Assembly (NCBI GenBank): GCA_023246885.1
Contig: JAHFHN010000030.1
Location: 1-7,784 of the forward strand
Direction: 5' to 3'
DNA from: Microcaldota archaeon
Lineage (GTDB): Archaea > Micrarchaeota > Micrarchaeia > Norongarragalinales > UBA8480
Length of the DNA stretch: 7,784 nucleotides
Numbering within the stretch: position 1 is the stretch's first letter; the number at the start of each line of letters is the position of its first letter. This document shows positions 5,134 to 7,784 of this stretch, piece after piece. The notes below the pieces were generated by a model. It had not been told where the DNA came from. It worked only from the letters and a program-made list of their open reading frames with translations, and did no database searches. The translations under genes and the position numbers were made by a program.

Positions 5134-5818
5134 TTGCTTTTACCTCTACGTGTTTTTTCTCTTGGTGGGTTTCTGTTGATTTAGGTGCGCTTTCTTTTTT
5201 TTCATGCGCGTGTGTTTTTTCAGTTGAATGAACGTGTGCGAGTTTAGCCGGTTCTTTTGCAGCGTGTGCAGTGTTTTTAGCGGCGGATTTTATCTTTTCT
5301 TTTGCGGATTGAACTGGTGCAGTCTTTGTTTTTGTGTGTTTTTCTGCAAGTGTGATTTCTACCCAGCAGGTTACGTATTTGCTTGCAACGGATTGTTTGC
5401 CGTAGCCGAGGATGACTCCACTTGCCCAATATTTTCTGTAGCGCATTAATGCGTTTTGCTTGTGTGCTGATGCGGCTTTTATGTAAAGTGAATTTTTGTC
5501 GAGTCCCTTATTTTCTGCATTTGCAACGGCGTTTTGTAGTAAAGCTAGTGTGAGTTTTGCTTCTTTTTTGGGGTAGCGACCTTTCTTGCCGCCGAGTTCA
5601 CTTCGGTGTCCAATTCCCTTTGCAAATCGAACATAGGGAATTGCTTTTTTCATTGAGATTGTTTCGGTTAGTATTTGCGTTGCGTCTGCAATATTTTTGT
5701 TTTTAATTGCAGCTAGGACTTGAGTGAAGTCCTTGTAAGAGGCATTGACGTCGTGCATTTGTGCTCTCGCTAATTGTTTTTCGTCTGCTTCTTTGTGTGA
5801 ATATTTGTACAATCCCAT
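5123..5818 (-). CDS. rpl22: Large ribosomal subunit protein uL22 with divergent hairpin and His/Lys/Ala-rich tail
   Basis: A 231-residue uL22, whose long beta-hairpin normally lines the peptide exit tunnel. The archaeal core is clear: RAQMHDVNASYKDFTQVLAA (18-37), ALTFARFAKG-like PYVRFAKGIGHRSELGGKKG (61-80), RYPKKEAKLTLALLQNAVAN (81-100) and AENKGLDKNSLYIKAASAHK (101-120). The hairpin region, about 126-156, reads RYRKYWASGVILGYGKQSVA then SKYVTCWVEI, and lacks the usual PRAxGRA motif. From about residue 160 there is a 70-residue tail rich in Lys, Ala, Thr, His and Glu with repeated KTHAHEKK/HAAKEPAK-like pieces. Typical archaeal L22 is about 150 residues. It starts 13 nt after uS19 and overlaps uS3. 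Assignment is secure from core and context. Confidence 0.94.
   Translation of the reverse strand: MGLYKYSHKEADEKQLARAQMHDVNASYKDFTQVLAAIKNKNIADATQILTETISMKKAIPYVRFAKGIGHRSELGGKKGRYPKKEAKLTLALLQNAVANAENKGLDKNSLYIKAASAHKQNALMRYRKYWASGVILGYGKQSVASKYVTCWVEITLAEKHTKTKTAPVQSAKEKIKSAAKNTAHAAKEPAKLAHVHSTEKTHAHEKKESAPKSTETHQEKKHVEVKANGQ
5142..5146 (-). promoter_or_regulatory. Shine-Dalgarno GAGGT before uS3
   Basis: GAGGT lies within the end of uL22 coding sequence, 8 nt before the uS3 ATG, supporting independent initiation of uS3 despite the 11-nt overlap. Confidence 0.6.
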
Positions 5819-5828
5819 AGTCGTGTTT

Positions 5829-5832
5829 TCAC
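5829..5832 (-). promoter_or_regulatory. Partial Shine-Dalgarno (GTGA) before uL22
   Basis: The uS19 stop TAG merges into TAGTGA, placing GTGA 10 nt ahead of the uL22 ATG. Confidence 0.5.
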
Positions 5833-6221
5833 TATTTGAGTTCTACTGATTTGCTTCCACGAGTTGCTCCAACTCCTGGACCTGAGTGTTTAACTAATTT
5901 TGTGGTTATTGCGTAGTTGCCAAGTCGTTTTCCAAGCATTGGAGGTTGGATTACTACTCGTGCCCATTCTTTGCCGTTGTATACCATAAACTCTAAGTCT
6001 AGCATTTCTGGTAAAATGACCATTTCGCGCATGTGTGTTTTGAGCAATTTTTTGCCTTTTGCTTTCTTTTGGCGCATGTGTTCTAAAAAGTGTTTTATTT
6101 TTGCAGACATTCGTTCTAGTGTTCTGCGTTGGTGTGCTGGAATTAACTTTAGGAAGTCAGCTAGAGGCATTGCTTTGAGTTCTTCTACTGATTTTCCTTT
6201 GAATGTAAATTTCTTTGCCAT
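5832..6221 (-). CDS. rps19: Small ribosomal subunit protein uS19
   Basis: A 129-residue uS19, a small-subunit head protein that touches the A site and forms an intersubunit bridge. The frame is open further upstream to 6488, but the real start is the ATG at 6219-6221. Upstream residues are a shadow of uL2, the family begins at MAKKFTFKGKSVEEL, and a strong GGAGGATC lies before this ATG. The archaeal/eukaryotic S15 signature is complete: LIPAHQRRTLERM (26-38), LKTHMREMVILPEM (60-73), VYNGKEW (80-86), IQPPMLGKRLGNYAITTKLV (91-110) and KHSGPGVGATRGSKSVELK (111-129). It begins 2 nt after the uL2 stop. Confidence 0.97.
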   Translation of the reverse strand: MAKKFTFKGKSVEELKAMPLADFLKLIPAHQRRTLERMSAKIKHFLEHMRQKKAKGKKLLKTHMREMVILPEMLDLEFMVYNGKEWARVVIQPPMLGKRLGNYAITTKLVKHSGPGVGATRGSKSVELK

Positions 6222-6223
6222 TG

Positions 6224-6952
6224 TTAAAGCGATCCTCCGCGTTTTCTTCCAGTTCTCTTTGCAGCTATGTGTCCAACTTTTCTGCCTGGTGGAGTTGAAC
6301 GTGAAACCGTAGTTGGTTTGCCGAATGACTTGCCTCCAAATGGATGGTTGTATGCAGACATTGCTGACCTGCGGACTTTGGGCCATTCTCTGCCAATTGC
6401 AAGCATTGCGCGCATCTTGTTGCCGGCTTTCTTGTATGGTTTTTCTTTTTTGCCGCCACCGCTTGCTATGCCAACAGTAGCTAAGCATCTACCGAGAAGT
6501 GTTTTGACTTTGCGTGAAGCAAAGCGAATTTCAACTGTGTTTTTGTCTTCGTCTTTTGTTGCAACATAAGCAACTGCGCCGCAAGTGCGGGCAAATTTTC
6601 CGCCATCGCCTGGGCGTAGTTCAATGTTGTAAATAGGAGTACCTTCTACTAGTGCAGATAATGGAACTATGTTGCCAAGGCTAGTTTTTTGTGTTCCGAT
6701 TGAAAATTCGTCGCCAATTTTCATTCCTTCTGGAGCTAGGTTGTAAAAATCTTTGCCGTCTTCTAGAATTACTTTAGCTAAGAGTGGACCGTGGCCAGGG
6801 TCGTCGACTAAATCAACTACTTGTCCTCGAATAGGCGTTGTTAAATTTTCAATGTAATGTGGATATTTTACTCTTGATACGTATCGGTGTGAGGGGGAAG
6901 CGTAAGCTGGTGAGCCTTTTCCTTTTCTCTGTGCAATAATTGGTTTACCCAT
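6224..6952 (-). CDS. rpl2: Large ribosomal subunit protein uL2
   Basis: A 242-residue uL2, which binds 23S rRNA near the peptidyl transferase centre and links to the small subunit. It begins in the archaeal/eukaryotic style (MGKPIIAQRKGKGSPAYASP, then HRYVSRVKYP). It continues with the OB-type domain (about 35-85) and the SH3-like domain (about 95-165, with YNIELRPGDGGKFARTCGAV). Next come GGGKKEKPYKKAGN (165-178) and WPKVRRSAM (190-198). The loop near the catalytic centre reads AMSAYNHPFGGKSFGKPTT (197-215). The usual NPVD/NPVE is changed and the GGGxxxxxGKP stretch is about three residues shorter; the histidine (H203) is kept. The end VSRSTPPGRKVGHIAAKRTG is typical. It starts 1 nt after uL23. 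Confidence 0.97.
   Translation of the reverse strand: MGKPIIAQRKGKGSPAYASPSHRYVSRVKYPHYIENLTTPIRGQVVDLVDDPGHGPLLAKVILEDGKDFYNLAPEGMKIGDEFSIGTQKTSLGNIVPLSALVEGTPIYNIELRPGDGGKFARTCGAVAYVATKDEDKNTVEIRFASRKVKTLLGRCLATVGIASGGGKKEKPYKKAGNKMRAMLAIGREWPKVRRSAMSAYNHPFGGKSFGKPTTVSRSTPPGRKVGHIAAKRTGRKRGGSL
6231..6238 (-). promoter_or_regulatory. Strong Shine-Dalgarno GGAGGATC before uS19
   Basis: GGAGG, 12 nt before the ATG at 6221 and within the last codons of uL2 (Arg-Gly-Gly-Ser), is the best match to the archaeal anti-SD in the window and decides the uS19 start over upstream alternatives. Confidence 0.7.
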
Positions 6953-6953
6953 T

Positions 6954-7199
6954 TTATACCAGCTTTAATTTGGCAGCGATTTCAGCCGCTTTTCCTTTGT
7001 CTTTGAATATAACGATTGCTTTTTTGACTCCTTTTGGAGTGATTTGCGTATTGACGCTTTTTACTTTTGCACCGTATTCTTTTTCTACTTCTGCTTTGAG
7101 TTCAGTTTTCGAAACAGTTTTGTCTGCTTGGAATGTAAGTGCGTTGCGGAGTTCGATTCCACTTATTGCTTTTTCAGTTGTGATTGGTTTTAGTAACAT
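6954..7199 (-). CDS. rpl23: Large ribosomal subunit protein uL23
   Basis: An 81-residue uL23, at the exit of the peptide tunnel where it is the main docking point for signal recognition particle and other nascent-chain factors. The short archaeal form is complete: LKPITTEKAISGIELRNALT (3-22), F-x-AD (23-26), KTELKAEVEKEYGAKVKSVN (31-50), TQITPKGVKKAIVIFK (51-66), with a final helix AAEIAAKLKLV. The ATG (7197-7199) lies 13 nt after the uL4 stop with AAGGT 8 nt ahead. It is followed by uL2 after a single base, so the two are probably translated together. Confidence 0.97.
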   Translation of the reverse strand: MLLKPITTEKAISGIELRNALTFQADKTVSKTELKAEVEKEYGAKVKSVNTQITPKGVKKAIVIFKDKGKAAEIAAKLKLV

Positions 7200-7207
7200 G
7201 TCAGAAT

Positions 7208-7212
7208 ACCTT
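7208..7212 (-). promoter_or_regulatory. Shine-Dalgarno-like AAGGT before uL23
   Basis: AAGGT directly follows the uL4 stop codon and ends 8 nt before the uL23 ATG, an ordinary archaeal spacing. Confidence 0.55.
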
Positions 7213-7784
7213 TTAATAATAAAGTGCTTCGTCTCCGAGTTTTTTCACTGCGCTTTTTGTCCAGAGCACTAATCTTCCTGCCACTCCACCTGGTGCGAGT
7301 AACACAGCATTTAGTTTATCTACTGATGCGACGTTTACGCCGGATAAGTTTCTCGCTGCTTTTGTTAAATCGCTTGGCTTTGAAGTAACTATTAACACAC
7401 TTCGGGCAACTACTTTTCCACGGCCTCGCAATCTTTTCATTCCACTTGCGCGTTTTGCTTTTTTCTCAACGCGTTGCAATTCTGGACCAAGTCCAATTGC
7501 GATGAGTGTTTTTACAACGTCTTTTGATTTTTTCAAGTTTTCAAAATCGTCAGTTAGTACAAATGGAAGTGCGTGAGTAGTTAAGTGTTTCTTTGAAACA
7601 AGTGAAGTGTTTGCTGAAGAGGCTAATGCGCTTCGGATTGCTTTGTTTTTTTCTTTTTTGTTTATTTGTTCAATTATTTTTGTTTCTGGCTTTGGAGGGT
7701 GTGCACGTCGTCCTTTTACAGCGTGAGGGACACGCAATACTCTGCCTGAGCGACCGCCTGGAATTTTTTCTCGAGGTAATCTTG
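7213..7784 (-). CDS. rpl4: Large ribosomal subunit protein uL4, N-terminus cut by window edge
   Basis: The C-terminal 189 residues of an archaeal uL4, a 23S rRNA-binding protein whose long loop reaches the exit tunnel. The frame is open to the window edge. A TTG at 7735-7737 is internal and not the true start, because conserved sequence continues upstream of it (RLPREKIPGGRSGRV). The family motif KGRRAHPPKPE leads into a helix with INKKEKNKAIRSALASSANT. Later, LRGRGKVVARSVLIVTSKPS matches the conserved R-G-R segment, and ASVDKLNAVLLAPGGVAGRL then VLWTKSAVKKL matches the typical archaeal L4 end. Archaeal L4 has about 250-260 residues, so about 60-70 are missing. uL3 would be expected further upstream. 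Confidence 0.96.
   Translation of the reverse strand, partial: RLPREKIPGGRSGRVLRVPHAVKGRRAHPPKPETKIIEQINKKEKNKAIRSALASSANTSLVSKKHLTTHALPFVLTDDFENLKKSKDVVKTLIAIGLGPELQRVEKKAKRASGMKRLRGRGKVVARSVLIVTSKPSDLTKAARNLSGVNVASVDKLNAVLLAPGGVAGRLVLWTKSAVKKLGDEALYY

Noticed and set aside
6222..6488. Long upstream extension of the uS19 frame (89 extra residues)
   Set aside because: It is the shadow of uL2 in another frame. The uS19 family starts at the ATG at 6221, which has a strong Shine-Dalgarno element.
7735..7737. TTG as the start of uL4
   Set aside because: The conserved uL4 loop continues in frame upstream to the window edge, so the true start is off-window.

Overview
This window is a stretch of an archaeal S10-spc ribosomal protein operon. 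All 17 genes lie on the minus strand, so transcription runs from position 7784 towards 1. In transcription order they are uL4 (start off-window), uL23, uL2, uS19, uL22, uS3, uL29, aIF1 (SUI1), Rnp1 (Rpp29/Pop4), uS17, uL14, uL24, eS4, uL5, uS14, uS8 and uL6 (end off-window). The archaeal assignment rests on three points. eS4 and RNase P protein Rnp1 have no bacterial counterparts. aIF1 and rnp1 sit between rpl29 and rps17, a recognised archaeal arrangement. The sequences of uL2, uL4, uS19, uS17 and uS14 are of the archaeal/eukaryotic type.

The DNA is AT-rich, and the coding strand is rich in A (the plus strand is conspicuously T-rich). Several proteins are compact, uL22 and uS3 carry low-complexity C-terminal tails, and uL2 and uL22 have unusual loops. 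This could fit a DPANN-type or other divergent archaeal lineage, but that placement is only inference.

Layout: 7784-5832 holds uL4, uL23, uL2 and uS19, with gaps of 1-13 nt. 5831-4115 holds uL22, uS3 and uL29; uL22 and uS3 overlap by 11 nt. 4114-3399 is the loosest part: aIF1 and rnp1 have leaders of 55 and 61 nt, a TATA-like element precedes aIF1, and a small hairpin precedes the TTG start of rnp1. 3398-2273 holds uS17, uL14 (20-nt overlap) and uL24. 2272-1 holds eS4, uL5, uS14 (51 codons), uS8 and uL6. No non-coding stretch exceeds 61 nt. I see no terminator, tRNA, rRNA, mobile element, long repeat or CRISPR array.

The products are 15 ribosomal proteins, an initiation factor that helps the small subunit select start codons, and a protein subunit of the tRNA-processing RNase P. 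Together they couple ribosome assembly, initiation and tRNA maturation in one transcript. Nearly every start is preceded by a fragment of the archaeal Shine-Dalgarno sequence, often only its 3' part (GTGA). I found no undescribed system. The points worth a second look are the leader pattern, the uL2 and uL22 loop divergence, the two tails and the aIF1/rnp1 intergenic elements.
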